Assembly (NCBI GenBank): GCA_003488145.1 | Contig: DNMQ01000439.1 | Location: 1 to 51,000, forward strand | DNA from: Pseudomonas sp. | GTDB taxonomy: Bacteria > Pseudomonadota > Gammaproteobacteria > Pseudomonadales > Pseudomonadaceae | Length of the DNA: 51,000 bases | Reading direction: 5' to 3' | Shown: positions 32,041 through 41,466 of the stretch, piece by piece | How the letters are laid out: each line of letters opens with the position of its first letter | Numbering within the stretch: position 1 is the stretch's first letter | Notes under the pieces: generated by a model | Told to the model about the DNA's origin: nothing | The model's database searches: none | What the model saw: only the letters and a program-made list of their open reading frames with translations | Position numbers and translations under genes: made by a program

Positions 32041-32481
32041 TCAGTACGGCTGCGGCTGGTACAGCCGCGCATCGTGGCTGCCGGCCAGCAGCTGGCCGAG
32101 GATTTCGTGGTGCATGGCAAGCAGTTTGCCGTTGCGCTCGTTGATCTGCTGGCACTGGCTGGCCAGCGCGCCGAGCTTTTGCCAGAGCGCGCGCAGGCGC
32201 GTCGCCTGGTCGTCGGGATAGCAGCCGAGCAGCCGCTGCATGCCTTCGGCATCGGCCTGCAGGCGGAAGGCGCCGAGCACCTTGGCCCGGCGCTGGGCGC
32301 GCAGGGCGAGGGTTTCGACGCGCGTGGTGATCTGCAGATTGAGGCGATCGATTTCCGGGCTGTCGCGCTCGAGCAGGAACGCGTAGAGCGCCTGCATCAG
32401 GTCGCGCAGGGCCAGGTAATCGTCGCCATCCTGCTCCAGGTCGTCAGCGACGACCGCGAGCAGCTTGTCACGCTGGTTCAC
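32041..32481 (-). CDS. flgN: flagellar chaperone FlgN (lateral)
   Basis: 146 residues with a GTG start at 32481 that overlaps the flgM stop (GTGA). Helical throughout: VNQRDKLLAVVADDLEQDGDDYLALRDLMQALYAFLLERD, then an Arg/Gln-rich middle and QKLGALASQCQQINERNGKLLAMHHEILGQLL, the last being the typical FlgN C-terminal motif (NGKLI-like). FlgN is the export chaperone for FlgK and FlgL. The frame stays open upstream to 32784, but that part overlaps flgM and is not FlgN-like. Here flgMN follow fliJ rather than flgA. Confidence 0.85.
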   Translation of the reverse strand: MNQRDKLLAVVADDLEQDGDDYLALRDLMQALYAFLLERDSPEIDRLNLQITTRVETLALRAQRRAKVLGAFRLQADAEGMQRLLGCYPDDQATRLRALWQKLGALASQCQQINERNGKLLAMHHEILGQLLAGSHDARLYQPQPY

Positions 32482-32753
32482 GCATCGCTTCCGCGGTGAT
32501 AGGCGAGCATGCTGCCGGCCAGCGCGGCAGGATCGGTGGAGATCTCGCCGCGCTGCAGCGCCTGCTTGATCGCCGCAACGCGGTCCAGGTCGATGTCCGG
32601 CATGGCGCGCAGGGCGTCGTGCATCTGCTCCAGCGGCAGGCTTTCCGGCTGGCGCACGGCGGCTTCCGGCGCCGGGCGCGCGGTGGTCTGGCGGGTGGAG
32701 CTGGCCTCGGTGGCCGGTGTCAGGGCGGGCTTGAAGTGCCGGCTGATTTCCAT
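32478..32753 (-). CDS. flgM: anti-sigma-28 factor FlgM (lateral)
   Basis: 91 residues. Disordered N-terminal half (MEISRHFKPALTPATEASSTRQTT) and the conserved sigma-binding C-terminal half: LRAMPDIDLDRVAAIKQALQRGEISTDPAALAGSMLAYHR, which matches the FlgM pattern VDxxRVAxIRxAIxxGxYxxDxxxIAxxML. It holds LafS inactive until it is exported through the finished hook. It lies 146 bases downstream of fliJ, on the same strand, and is coupled to flgN by GTGA. It is intact while its target lafS carries a stop codon. Confidence 0.9.
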   Translation of the reverse strand: MEISRHFKPALTPATEASSTRQTTARPAPEAAVRQPESLPLEQMHDALRAMPDIDLDRVAAIKQALQRGEISTDPAALAGSMLAYHRGSDA

Positions 32754-32794
32754 GATTTCTTTCCAACTCGGTGGTTACAGCCAAACAGGCGACC

Positions 32795-32834
32795 GCCCGG
32801 GCACGAAACTTAAATGCCTGTTCACAGCCCGGGC
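32795..32834 (-). other. competing stem-loops between fliJ and flgM
   Basis: Two copies of the palindrome GCCCGGGC (32795-32802, 32827-32834) can pair with each other across 24 bases. A second inverted repeat, AACAGGC (32784-32790) with GCCTGTT (32816-32822), overlaps them and would form a mutually exclusive structure. They lie in the leader of flgM, after fliJ. Confidence 0.4.
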
Positions 32835-32899
32835 GCGGCTAGTCTACCGACCGCCGGGAGCCGCCTCCACGCCCGCCGCGGCAGGCCGATGGAAGGCGC

Positions 32900-33322
32900 T
32901 CAATGGCTGGCACGCCAGTGGGCCTGGGCGGCCAGCCCGTCCTGGATCTTCTGCTCCTGCTGGGCGAGCAGCTGCTGCCATTGCTGCAGCTTGCCCTCGA
33001 TCACATGCTCGACCACCTTCTCGCTGCGCATGGCCTGCAGCAGCTCGCGCTGTATGCGCTCCAGCGCCTGTTCGGCAACCGCCAGTTCGCGGCGTTGCAG
33101 TTCCACCATCTTGTACAGGGTGGCCTTGTAGCGCTGCTGATTATCGCGCTGCAGCGGCGTGCTCATCGGCACGGAAAATCCGCACAGACGGCTCAGCCCG
33201 GTGATGTTGTTGCGGTAGCGCTGGCAGAGGTTCTGCTGGTACTGCACGCGGCCAAGCATCTGCCGCACACGGTGGCTGCGCAGGCTGGCCAGCCTGCCAA
33301 GGGTTTCGATCTGCTGTTTCAT
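32900..33322 (-). CDS. fliJ: flagellar export protein FliJ (lateral)
   Basis: 140-residue protein that is one long antiparallel coiled coil: LGRLASLRSHRVRQMLGRVQYQQNLCQRYRNNI and LYKMVELQRRELAVAEQALERIQRELLQAMRSEKVVEHVIEGKLQQWQQLLAQQEQKIQDGLAAQAH. FliJ occupies the centre of the FliI hexamer and links it to FlhA in the export engine. Low sequence conservation is normal for it; size, coiled coil and the position after fliI (ATGA overlap) settle the call. Confidence 0.85.
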   Translation of the reverse strand: MKQQIETLGRLASLRSHRVRQMLGRVQYQQNLCQRYRNNITGLSRLCGFSVPMSTPLQRDNQQRYKATLYKMVELQRRELAVAEQALERIQRELLQAMRSEKVVEHVIEGKLQQWQQLLAQQEQKIQDGLAAQAHWRASH

Positions 33323-34653
33323 CGCGGTTTCCCGAGGATGCTCTGCAAGGTGGCGACGCTGGCTTCCAGTTCGGCGGCCTCGCCTACTTCCTGGCGCAGG
33401 AAGCGCTCGATGGTCGGCGCCAGCTGCACCGCACGATCGGTCTTGATGTCGGCCCCCGGCGTATAACCGCCGAGCGGGATCAGCTCCTTAATCTTCTCGA
33501 AGGTGCTGTAGCACTCCTTGAGCTGCCGCGCCGCGCCCAGGTGCGCCGGCTGGCCGACCTGGCTCATGCAGCGGCTGACCGAGGCACAGACGTCGATGGC
33601 CGGGTAATGCCCGGCTTCGGCCAGGCGCCGCGAGAGCACGATGTGACCGTCGAGAATGGCTCGCGCGCAGTCGACGATAGGGTCCTGCTGGTCGTCGCCT
33701 TCGGCCAGTACGGTGTAGATGGCGCTGAGACTGCCGTTGTCGCTGGCGCCATTGCCGGCGCTTTCCACGAGCTCCGGCAGCATGCCGAATACCGACGGCG
33801 GGTAACCCTTGGTCGCCGGTGGCTCGCCGAGAGCCAGGGCGATTTCGCGCTGGGCCATGGCGTAGCGGGTCAGCGAGTCGACCAGCAGGAGCACGTCATG
33901 CCCCTGGTCGCGAAAGTAGGCGGCGATGCTGTGACAGAGCTCGGTGGCCTTCAGGCGCATCAGCGGCGATTCATTGGCCGGCGCGACCACCACCACGGCC
34001 TTCTTCAGGCCCTCCTCACCCAGCGAATGCAGGAGGAATTCCTGCACCTCGCGGCCACGCTCGCCGATCAGCCCGACCACCACCACATCGGCCTTGGTCT
34101 GCCGGGTGATCATGCCCAGCAGCACGCTCTTGCCCACACCGGAGCCGGCGAACAGGCCGACGCGCTGGCCCTTGCCCAGGGTCAGGGTGGCATTGATCGC
34201 GCGCACGCCGACATCCAGCGCTTCACTGACCGGCTTGCGCTTGAGCGGGTTGACCGAGGGCAGCTCGGTCGGCAGCGGGTCGCGGCCGCCGAGTTTGCCC
34301 AGTTCGTCCAGTGGTTCGCCGAGGCCGTTGACCACGCGCCCCAGCCAGGATTCGTCGATATGCAGCTTGGCATCATCCGGCGCCGGGAATACCCGTGAGC
34401 CGGCGGTCAGGCCGACCGGTTTCTTGAACGGCATCAGGTAGGTGATATCGCGGTTGAAGCCGACCACCTGCGCTTCCAGCATGCTGCCATCGCCCTGCTC
34501 GACATAGCAGCGCTGGCCGGTCATGCGCTGGCAGCCGAGGCTCTCCAGCAGCATGCCGGAGACACGCACCAGCCGCCCGCTGACCTTGGCCAGCTGCACG
34601 TTGTCCAACGAGCGCAGGGCCTCGTCGAGGCGGAAGCTGTCGCGCAGGGCCAT
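33319..34653 (-). CDS. fliI: flagellum-specific ATPase FliI (lateral)
   Basis: 444 residues, full length. Walker A AGSGVGKS (169-176), the EMIT-like GLIGERGREVQEFL, Walker B VLLLVDSLTRYAMAQREIALALGEPP and the conserved KGYPPSVFGMLPELVESAGN. It is the hexameric ATPase that prepares substrates for the type III export gate, with FliH and FliJ. Starts 3 bases after fliH and overlaps fliJ. No defect was seen. Confidence 0.97.
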   Translation of the reverse strand: MALRDSFRLDEALRSLDNVQLAKVSGRLVRVSGMLLESLGCQRMTGQRCYVEQGDGSMLEAQVVGFNRDITYLMPFKKPVGLTAGSRVFPAPDDAKLHIDESWLGRVVNGLGEPLDELGKLGGRDPLPTELPSVNPLKRKPVSEALDVGVRAINATLTLGKGQRVGLFAGSGVGKSVLLGMITRQTKADVVVVGLIGERGREVQEFLLHSLGEEGLKKAVVVVAPANESPLMRLKATELCHSIAAYFRDQGHDVLLLVDSLTRYAMAQREIALALGEPPATKGYPPSVFGMLPELVESAGNGASDNGSLSAIYTVLAEGDDQQDPIVDCARAILDGHIVLSRRLAEAGHYPAIDVCASVSRCMSQVGQPAHLGAARQLKECYSTFEKIKELIPLGGYTPGADIKTDRAVQLAPTIERFLRQEVGEAAELEASVATLQSILGKPR

Positions 34654-34656
34654 CGG

Positions 34657-35355
34657 TCAGCCCTGCGCCGTGATGTGTTCGGCGAGGGTTTCCATGCACG
34701 AATCCAGGCGCTGCTGGCAACCGATATCGGCTTCGGCCTGGGCAGTCAGCACGCGGCATTCGCCGAGCGGCAGCTTCTCATCGGGCACCAGACGCCACGC
34801 CGCGGCACGCTCGGGGGCCAGCTCGCGGATGCGCGCGCACTCTTCCGGATTGAGGTGGATGCGCACGTCTTCCTGATCACCCGGCATGGCGCTCAGCGCT
34901 TCTTCGGCGAGGGTCAGTAACTGGGTCGGGTGCAGGGTCAGCTCACAGCGGATCACCTGGCGAGCGACCTTCTGCACCAGCTCCAGCAGCTCCTCGCGGC
35001 GGGCCTGCTCGTACTCCTGACGAAAGCCTTCGAATGCCTCGATCAGGCGATCCAATGGTTGACCCGCCTCATCGAAAGCGCGGCAGCCCTGCTGGCGCCC
35101 CTCTTCCAGGCCCAGCGCCTTGCCATCCTCGACCCCGCGCTGGAAACCTTCGCGATGGCCGGCCTCGCGACCCTGCTCCAGGCCTTCGCGGTAGCCCTTG
35201 TCGATGCCTTCCTGGAAGCCATCGGCCACCGCGCGCTGCAGGGCCGCCGGATCGTCGGCGAAACCAGCCGCGGCCTGTGCCGGGGTCTTCACCCGTGGCG
35301 GAAAGCGGAACGGCCGCCAGCTGCGGTCGGCACCCTTGATCACCTTGACCGTCAT
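34657..35355 (-). CDS. fliH: flagellar export regulator FliH (lateral)
   Basis: 232 residues from ATG 35355 (MTVKVIKGADRSWRPFRFPP), one base after the fliG stop; an earlier in-frame start inside fliG is rejected. The middle has the GxxxG-type repeat run characteristic of FliH (FQEGIDKGYREGLEQGREAGHREGFQRGVEDGKALGLEEGRQQG). The C-terminal domain (VARQVIRCELTLHPTQLLTLAEEALSAM) resembles the FliH/V-ATPase E type. It ties FliI to the C-ring. Confidence 0.93.
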   Translation of the reverse strand: MTVKVIKGADRSWRPFRFPPRVKTPAQAAAGFADDPAALQRAVADGFQEGIDKGYREGLEQGREAGHREGFQRGVEDGKALGLEEGRQQGCRAFDEAGQPLDRLIEAFEGFRQEYEQARREELLELVQKVARQVIRCELTLHPTQLLTLAEEALSAMPGDQEDVRIHLNPEECARIRELAPERAAAWRLVPDEKLPLGECRVLTAQAEADIGCQQRLDSCMETLAEHITAQG

Positions 35356-35356
35356 G

Positions 35357-36424
35357 TCATTCCACCGTCTGTTCACGGAACAGCTGCACCTGCAGCTCGC
35401 CATCGGCGGACATCTCGCGCACCACACCCATGATGTCCTTGCGCACCTGCTCGACGCGGCTCAGCGGCACCGGGCCCTGGCGCCGATTGATCGATTCCAT
35501 TTGCTGCGCCTGGCGCTTGGGCATGGCGCCCTGAATGGCCTTGACCAGCTCCGGCTCGGCGCCCTTCAGCGCGACCACCCACTCGTCCAGCGGGATCACT
35601 TCGAGCAGCGTCTGCAGCACGTCCTGGTTCTGCCGCGAAAGGATGAAGAAGTCATACATCTCATCCTCGATCTTGCCGACCAGCTCCTCGTTATGCGCAC
35701 GCAGCAGCTCGAACATCTGGTCGCGGTTGCCCTTGAAGCGGTTCATGATGTCCGCCGCCTGCTTCACCCCGCGCACCTGCGAGCCCTGGGTGCTGAGCAC
35801 CTTGAGGCTGCGGTCGATCAGCTGCTCCAGCTCGGCAATCACATCGCTGTTGACCTCGGACAGGTTGGCGATGCGATACAGCAGCTCGTCCTGACGCTCG
35901 GCCGGCATGCACTCGAGCACCTCGGTGGCCATGCCCGGCGGCAGAAAGGCGAGGAACACCGCCTGCATCTGCGCGTGCTCCTTGGCGATCAGCGCGGCGA
36001 ACTGCTTGGGATCGAGCCACTCCATCTTGGCCATCTTGGCGCGGATTTCCTCGCCATAGATCGAGTCGAGCAGCGAGCGGGTGATGTCGCCGCCGAGCGC
36101 CTTGCCGAGCATGCCGGCCAGGTAGCTGCGCGAGGCGCCCTTGATGCTGCTCTGCTCCTTGTAGTCGTCGAAGAAGCGGCTGATGACGTCGGAAACCATG
36201 GGCTGCTTGACGTTGGACAGCCGTGCCATCGCCTGACTGATGCTGATGATCTCTTCGCGGGAGAAGTTGCGCAGGATGCCTGCGGAAATCTCATCGCCCA
36301 TGCTCAGCATGAGGATTGCCGCCTGATCCAGCGAACTGACCGAGCGCAGTTGCACCGGCCGCGCCTTGATCTCGCGGGCGGACGCCTGGCTGCCTTCAGC
36401 CGGCTGGGTTGAGGTCTCTTTCAT
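35357..36424 (-). CDS. fliG: flagellar motor switch protein FliG (lateral)
   Basis: 355 residues. N-terminal MS-ring-binding domain (SSLDQAAILMLSMGDEISAGILRNFSREEIISISQAMARLSNV), middle domain with the EHPQ-like KEHAQMQAVFLAFLPPGMATEVL motif, and C-terminal torque domain (GVKQAADIMNRFKGNRDQMFELLRAHNEELVGKIEDEMYDFFIL, then IPLDEWVVALKGAEPELVKAIQGAMPKRQAQQM) with the charged residues that meet MotA. Its first 29 bases overlap the fliF end. It is complete and should work as a rotor. Confidence 0.96.
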   Translation of the reverse strand: MKETSTQPAEGSQASAREIKARPVQLRSVSSLDQAAILMLSMGDEISAGILRNFSREEIISISQAMARLSNVKQPMVSDVISRFFDDYKEQSSIKGASRSYLAGMLGKALGGDITRSLLDSIYGEEIRAKMAKMEWLDPKQFAALIAKEHAQMQAVFLAFLPPGMATEVLECMPAERQDELLYRIANLSEVNSDVIAELEQLIDRSLKVLSTQGSQVRGVKQAADIMNRFKGNRDQMFELLRAHNEELVGKIEDEMYDFFILSRQNQDVLQTLLEVIPLDEWVVALKGAEPELVKAIQGAMPKRQAQQMESINRRQGPVPLSRVEQVRKDIMGVVREMSADGELQVQLFREQTVE

Positions 36425-38072
36425 TGCGCCCTATCCAGTGCTTGATGACTTCCGAGACACGCTCGGGATCGTTCTTGGCGAGCATCTGCAGGTGCTCGAT
36501 CTGCAGCTCCAACCCCGAACCCGGCGCCGGCAGGCGAATCTCCGAGAGCGGATTTAGCTCACCGAAGATGTGCGGTCCGCCGGGCTCGCGCGGGCTGGCC
36601 AGCGCCGGCCGGCTGTCGCCTTCCAGTGCCGCAGGCGCGCCCGGTTCGATCAGGCTGCCTTCCAGCCCCTCGCTCAGGGGTAATGCCGCGACGTTGCGCT
36701 GGGTCAGATTGCGTACCGCCGGGCGGACAACGATCAGCAGCAACAGCAGGGCGATCAACCCGGCGACGCCGACCTTGGCCAGCGCATGAATCTGGGTGTT
36801 TTCCCACCAGGGCACGACCTCCTCGATCGGCTCGACGGCGGCGAACGGCAGCACACTGAGGCTGAGCAGATCGCCACGCTCCTGCTTGAAGCCGACGGCG
36901 CTGCGCACCATCGCCTCCATTTCGGCGCGAGCCTCGTCGGTCCAGCCACCTTCAGGCGCGGCCGCGGCATTGAGCACCACTGCCACGCTCTGCTGGCGCA
37001 GGGCGAAGCCGGCGTGTTTGACGTGCACCACGCTCTGGTCGTAATCCAGCTGGCGAGTCGATTCCTCGCGCAGCGAAGTGGCACCCTTGGTTTCCGTCTT
37101 GGCCGGCGCAGGTTCTTCGCCTTCCTTCGGCGGCGCCACGGGGCGGTTGGCCAGCGAACCGGGTATGCCCAGGGCAAGCTGATCCAGCGCGCTCTCGTTG
37201 AGCAATACCTCGTTGCGCAGCCGTGGCGTATCGCCGTAGGACTGGAAGGTCTCCTCCTTCTGGCTGAAGTCGATATCGGCCGCGACGCTGATGCGATAGT
37301 TGCCCAGCCCGAGCACCGGAGCCAGCACCTGTTCGATGTTGGCCACCGCCTTCTGCTGATAGTCCTCGACCGCCTGCCAGTTCTGCGCCGGCCCGCCGCC
37401 GACGTTGAGACCGCGCGAAAGCAGCGCGCCGTACTGGTCGACCACGCCGACATCCTCGGGCTTGAGGTTCGGCACGCTGTTGGCGACCAGGTTGATGATC
37501 GCGCCAACCTGCTCGTGGGTGAGCGTGTAGCCCGGCTCCAGCTGCAACATCACCGAGGCCTTGCTTGGCGCACGCTTGCTGACCACGAAGGAACTGTTCT
37601 CCTCCTGCGCCAGATGAACCCGCGCATGCTGCACGCCCTTGAGCGCCATCACCGTGCGCGCCAGCTCACCTTCCAGGCTGCGCTTGAGGCGCACGTCCTG
37701 GACGAACTGGCTGGTGCCCAGCGGCTCCTCCTTGTCGAACAGCTCGTAGCCGGCCGGCTGCGCGACCTTCACGCCCTTGGCGTTGAGCAGCAGCCGCGCC
37801 TGTGCCAGCTGATCCTCACGCACCAGGATCTGGCCACTTTGCGGATGGATGCGATACTGCAGCGCTTCGCCGTCGAGCACCTGCATCACTTCGGCAGCCG
37901 GGAACGATTCGCCGGCACCATGCAGCGGGCGGAACGAGCCGTTGTCGCGCCACAGATAGAACGCCACGGCCACTGCCAGCGCCGCGGCGATCACCGCCAT
38001 GCCAGCCAGCGTGACGCGCGGATCGAGTTGCAGCCCGCCTGCGGGCATCCTGGATTTGATTTTCTGCAGCAC
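36396..38072 (-). CDS. fliF: flagellar MS-ring protein FliF (lateral)
   Basis: 558 residues. Membrane helix 1 near residues 20-42 (VTLAGMAVIAAALAVAVAFYLW), periplasmic ring-building motifs RBM1-3 (SFPAAEVMQVLDGEALQYRIHPQSGQILVREDQLAQARLLLNAKG, then GVQHARVHLAQEENSSFVVSKRAPSKASVMLQLEPG), helix 2 near 430-452 (VGVAGLIALLLLLIVVRPAV) and a cytoplasmic tail (LAKNDPERVSEVIKHWIGRNE) that binds FliG. It is the base plate of the motor. It lies 20 bases after fliE. Confidence 0.96.
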   Translation of the reverse strand: MLQKIKSRMPAGGLQLDPRVTLAGMAVIAAALAVAVAFYLWRDNGSFRPLHGAGESFPAAEVMQVLDGEALQYRIHPQSGQILVREDQLAQARLLLNAKGVKVAQPAGYELFDKEEPLGTSQFVQDVRLKRSLEGELARTVMALKGVQHARVHLAQEENSSFVVSKRAPSKASVMLQLEPGYTLTHEQVGAIINLVANSVPNLKPEDVGVVDQYGALLSRGLNVGGGPAQNWQAVEDYQQKAVANIEQVLAPVLGLGNYRISVAADIDFSQKEETFQSYGDTPRLRNEVLLNESALDQLALGIPGSLANRPVAPPKEGEEPAPAKTETKGATSLREESTRQLDYDQSVVHVKHAGFALRQQSVAVVLNAAAAPEGGWTDEARAEMEAMVRSAVGFKQERGDLLSLSVLPFAAVEPIEEVVPWWENTQIHALAKVGVAGLIALLLLLIVVRPAVRNLTQRNVAALPLSEGLEGSLIEPGAPAALEGDSRPALASPREPGGPHIFGELNPLSEIRLPAPGSGLELQIEHLQMLAKNDPERVSEVIKHWIGRNERDLNPAG

Positions 38073-38092
38073 GTCTTAGCTCTCTCGACCGA

Positions 38093-38413
38093 TCAAAGCG
38101 GCATTCGCATGACGTCATCGAACGCCGTGGTCAGTTTGTTGCGCACCTGCAGCAGGGCGGAGAACGACACGCTGGCCTTCTGGCTGTCGATCATCGCGCC
38201 AACCAGATCATCGCTCTTGCCGCTGTCGACCGCCGCCATCGCCGCGCCAGCCTGATGCTGCTGGGCATCCACCGAGCGCATCGCGGCCATGAACAGGCCG
38301 CCAGCATCGGCAGACGCCTGGTTAGCCGGCTTGATCGCCGGACTCCCCGCGACATCCGCGAGCTGCTGCATGCGACCCAGCATTTGCTGCTGGACCTGCG
38401 TGATTGAACTCAT
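38093..38413 (-). CDS. fliE: flagellar hook-basal body adaptor FliE (lateral)
   Basis: 106 residues. C-terminal half carries the FliE motif: [45 protein letters not shown], which connects the MS ring to the rod. The N-terminal half is helical and variable. First structural gene after lafK (40-base gap), followed by fliF. The GGGGAG ribosome site before ATG 38413 is strong. Confidence 0.93.
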   Translation of the reverse strand: MSSITQVQQQMLGRMQQLADVAGSPAIKPANQASADAGGLFMAAMRSVDAQQHQAGAAMAAVDSGKSDDLVGAMIDSQKASVSFSALLQVRNKLTTAFDDVMRMPL

Positions 38414-38453
38414 CGCTGGCTCTCCCCTGTTTCAGCAATTATAGGTGTCTGGA

Positions 38454-39836
<1,383 letters not shown>

Positions 39837-40258
39837 TGCCTGACTGACACTTTTCAATGTGACCACCTTGCGCTCCACCTACCACCACCCGAGTGGTCAA
39901 ACGGATACGCGAAAATAAAATCTATTTAATTTTTCGGAACTAAACGTCGTCTTCGACTTCTGACCCGCATGATCCAGCGCGCTGTTCGCCGGCTTTCCCG
40001 AACAAGTGCGCGCACGCTATCAGGACGCCAGATCAATCCCCCAATCAGTTCTGCTTAATTGAAATCAATGGATGCCAGATGACCTCAAAAAAGCTCATTT
40101 GATATCTCTTGATTTAACGCTCTCACGCGCCCAGGCCTAGGATGGCGGCACGCTAGAGCCGTGCCCGGAAAACACCCGTGCCAGCCAGCAATCGTCTGCA
40201 TAAATGGCCAGCGGTATTGCCGCCGTGTTCACCGACCCCAGGAAATACAGTTCACAAC
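39837..40258. other. divergent control region between lafK and fliM
   Basis: About 420 bases without a gene. A stretch near 39905-39950 is AT-rich (TAAAATCTATTTAATTTTT), unlike its surroundings, and could hold the lafK promoter. No convincing -24/-12 or sigma-28 site was found in either direction; one near-match for fliM has the wrong spacing (see rejected items). Confidence 0.6.
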
Positions 40259-41098
40259 ATGACTGGCAATTCAAAAGTCCACCATGGCGTGCCCGCCCAA
40301 AGCCTGACTGTATTGAAATCGCAGAAGCTGGGACGGCATCACCACAAGATCCCGCAATACATAAAGGAAAGTACCAACAAGAATCCGCGACTGATCGGCG
40401 ATTATTTTCTGCGCAATTATCGGATCAATCTCGAACTGAACCGCATCGATGTTCAGGAAGAGCGCAGCGAAGAGCCGGACTGCATCTATCGCTCGCCCAT
40501 GGGCAAAGTTGGATTTTCCATTGACCGTGCATTACTGACTGAAGCACTGGAGTGTTATTACGGCGGCACCGTAATTGCCAGTCAGGACACGCCGCCGATA
40601 AGCACATCCGAACAGCGCATGCGTAATCGTCTGGGCATGGATATCACCGATATCTTCGCCCGCTCGATATTGTCCGGTGAGACGTTCGGCAAACTCGACA
40701 GTTACCGCAACGATTATGAAGAGACCAGCTGGGAGTATGTGGCCGAGTACGAGTACATCAGCCATATCACCGGTAGTCGCTCCTCGATCTACATCTATCT
40801 GGATACCGACCTGGTCGACGAGCTGACCAGTCGCCTGGCCGGCCCGGCACCGGCGCGCTTGCCGGGCAATCCCATCGATCACATCAAGCACCTGCCGGTG
40901 CGCCTCGATTGCGTGGTCGCGTCGGCGCAGATGCCGCTGGCGCAGGTTCTCGCGCTGCAGCTCGACGACATCCTGATGCTGCGCCCGCTGGACCGCTACG
41001 AGGTGCGCATCAACCAGCAGAAGCTCTATCGCGGCACCATCTTCGAAGAGGACGGGGCCCTGTTCCTTACTTCACTTGAAAGCGTGAACCCCCAATGA
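40259..41098 (+). CDS. fliM: flagellar motor switch protein FliM (lateral, short N-terminus)
   Basis: 279 residues from ATG 40259 (MTGNSKVHHG); AGGAA lies rather far upstream and a GTG at 40178 is an alternative. The C-terminal FliN-like domain is clear (LPVRLDCVVASAQMPLAQVLALQLDDILMLRPLDRYEVRINQQKLYRGTIFEEDGALFLTSL), and the middle domain is recognisable around GKVGFSIDRALLTEALECYYGG. The N-terminal CheY-binding peptide of FliM (LSQDEIDALL type) is absent from both possible starts, and the usual GGxG motif is not seen. The protein is shorter than polar FliM (about 320-330). The 5' half is also lower in GC than the 3' half. The stop overlaps fliN (ATGA). Function as a C-ring component is expected; CheY-P control is doubtful. 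Confidence 0.88.
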   Translation: MTGNSKVHHGVPAQSLTVLKSQKLGRHHHKIPQYIKESTNKNPRLIGDYFLRNYRINLELNRIDVQEERSEEPDCIYRSPMGKVGFSIDRALLTEALECYYGGTVIASQDTPPISTSEQRMRNRLGMDITDIFARSILSGETFGKLDSYRNDYEETSWEYVAEYEYISHITGSRSSIYIYLDTDLVDELTSRLAGPAPARLPGNPIDHIKHLPVRLDCVVASAQMPLAQVLALQLDDILMLRPLDRYEVRINQQKLYRGTIFEEDGALFLTSLESVNPQ

Positions 41099-41466
41099 AC
41101 GGCCATCTTTCCGACAACGAATTCGAAAACCTCATCAACGAAGGCGACCTCAGCTTGGATGCCGTCGACGCCACCGCGCTCGAAGCGCCTGCCGCGGCAC
41201 CTGCACAGCGCCAGGACCTGAGCTTCTTCGGCAAGATTCCGGTGAACGTGACCCTTGAGGTCGCCTCGGCGGAGATCTCGCTCAAGGAACTGATGGAGTG
41301 CGATACCAGCAGCGTCATCGTGCTCGACAAGCTGGCCGGCGAACCGCTGGACGTGAAGGTCAACGGCACTCTCTTCGCCAAGGCCGAGGTGGTGGTGATG
41401 AACGGCAACTACGGCCTGCGCATCGTCGAACTGTCCGGCACCAGCCTGGACGCCTTCACGCCATGA
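41095..41466 (+). CDS. fliN: flagellar motor switch protein FliN (lateral)
   Basis: 123 residues. The C-terminal SpoA domain is complete: LSFFGKIPVNVTLEVASAEISLKELMECDTSSVIVLDKLAGEPLDVKVNGTLFAKAEVVVMNGNYGLRIVEL. The N-terminal 35 residues are an acidic, flexible lead. It stacks with FliM at the bottom of the C-ring and docks FliH. It is translationally coupled on both sides (ATGA with fliM and with fliP). Confidence 0.95.
   Translation: MNGHLSDNEFENLINEGDLSLDAVDATALEAPAAAPAQRQDLSFFGKIPVNVTLEVASAEISLKELMECDTSSVIVLDKLAGEPLDVKVNGTLFAKAEVVVMNGNYGLRIVELSGTSLDAFTP

Noticed and set aside
36786-38255. 489-codon plus-strand open frame opposite fliF
   Set aside because: Antisense to a clear FliF; composition is typical of shadows (His/Arg/Gln/Leu-rich).
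40205-40220. Possible sigma-54 promoter before fliM (TGGCCAGCGGTATTGC)
   Set aside because: GG and GC are 11 bases apart rather than 10, a spacing sigma-54 does not tolerate well. The position is attractive, but the site is not supported.
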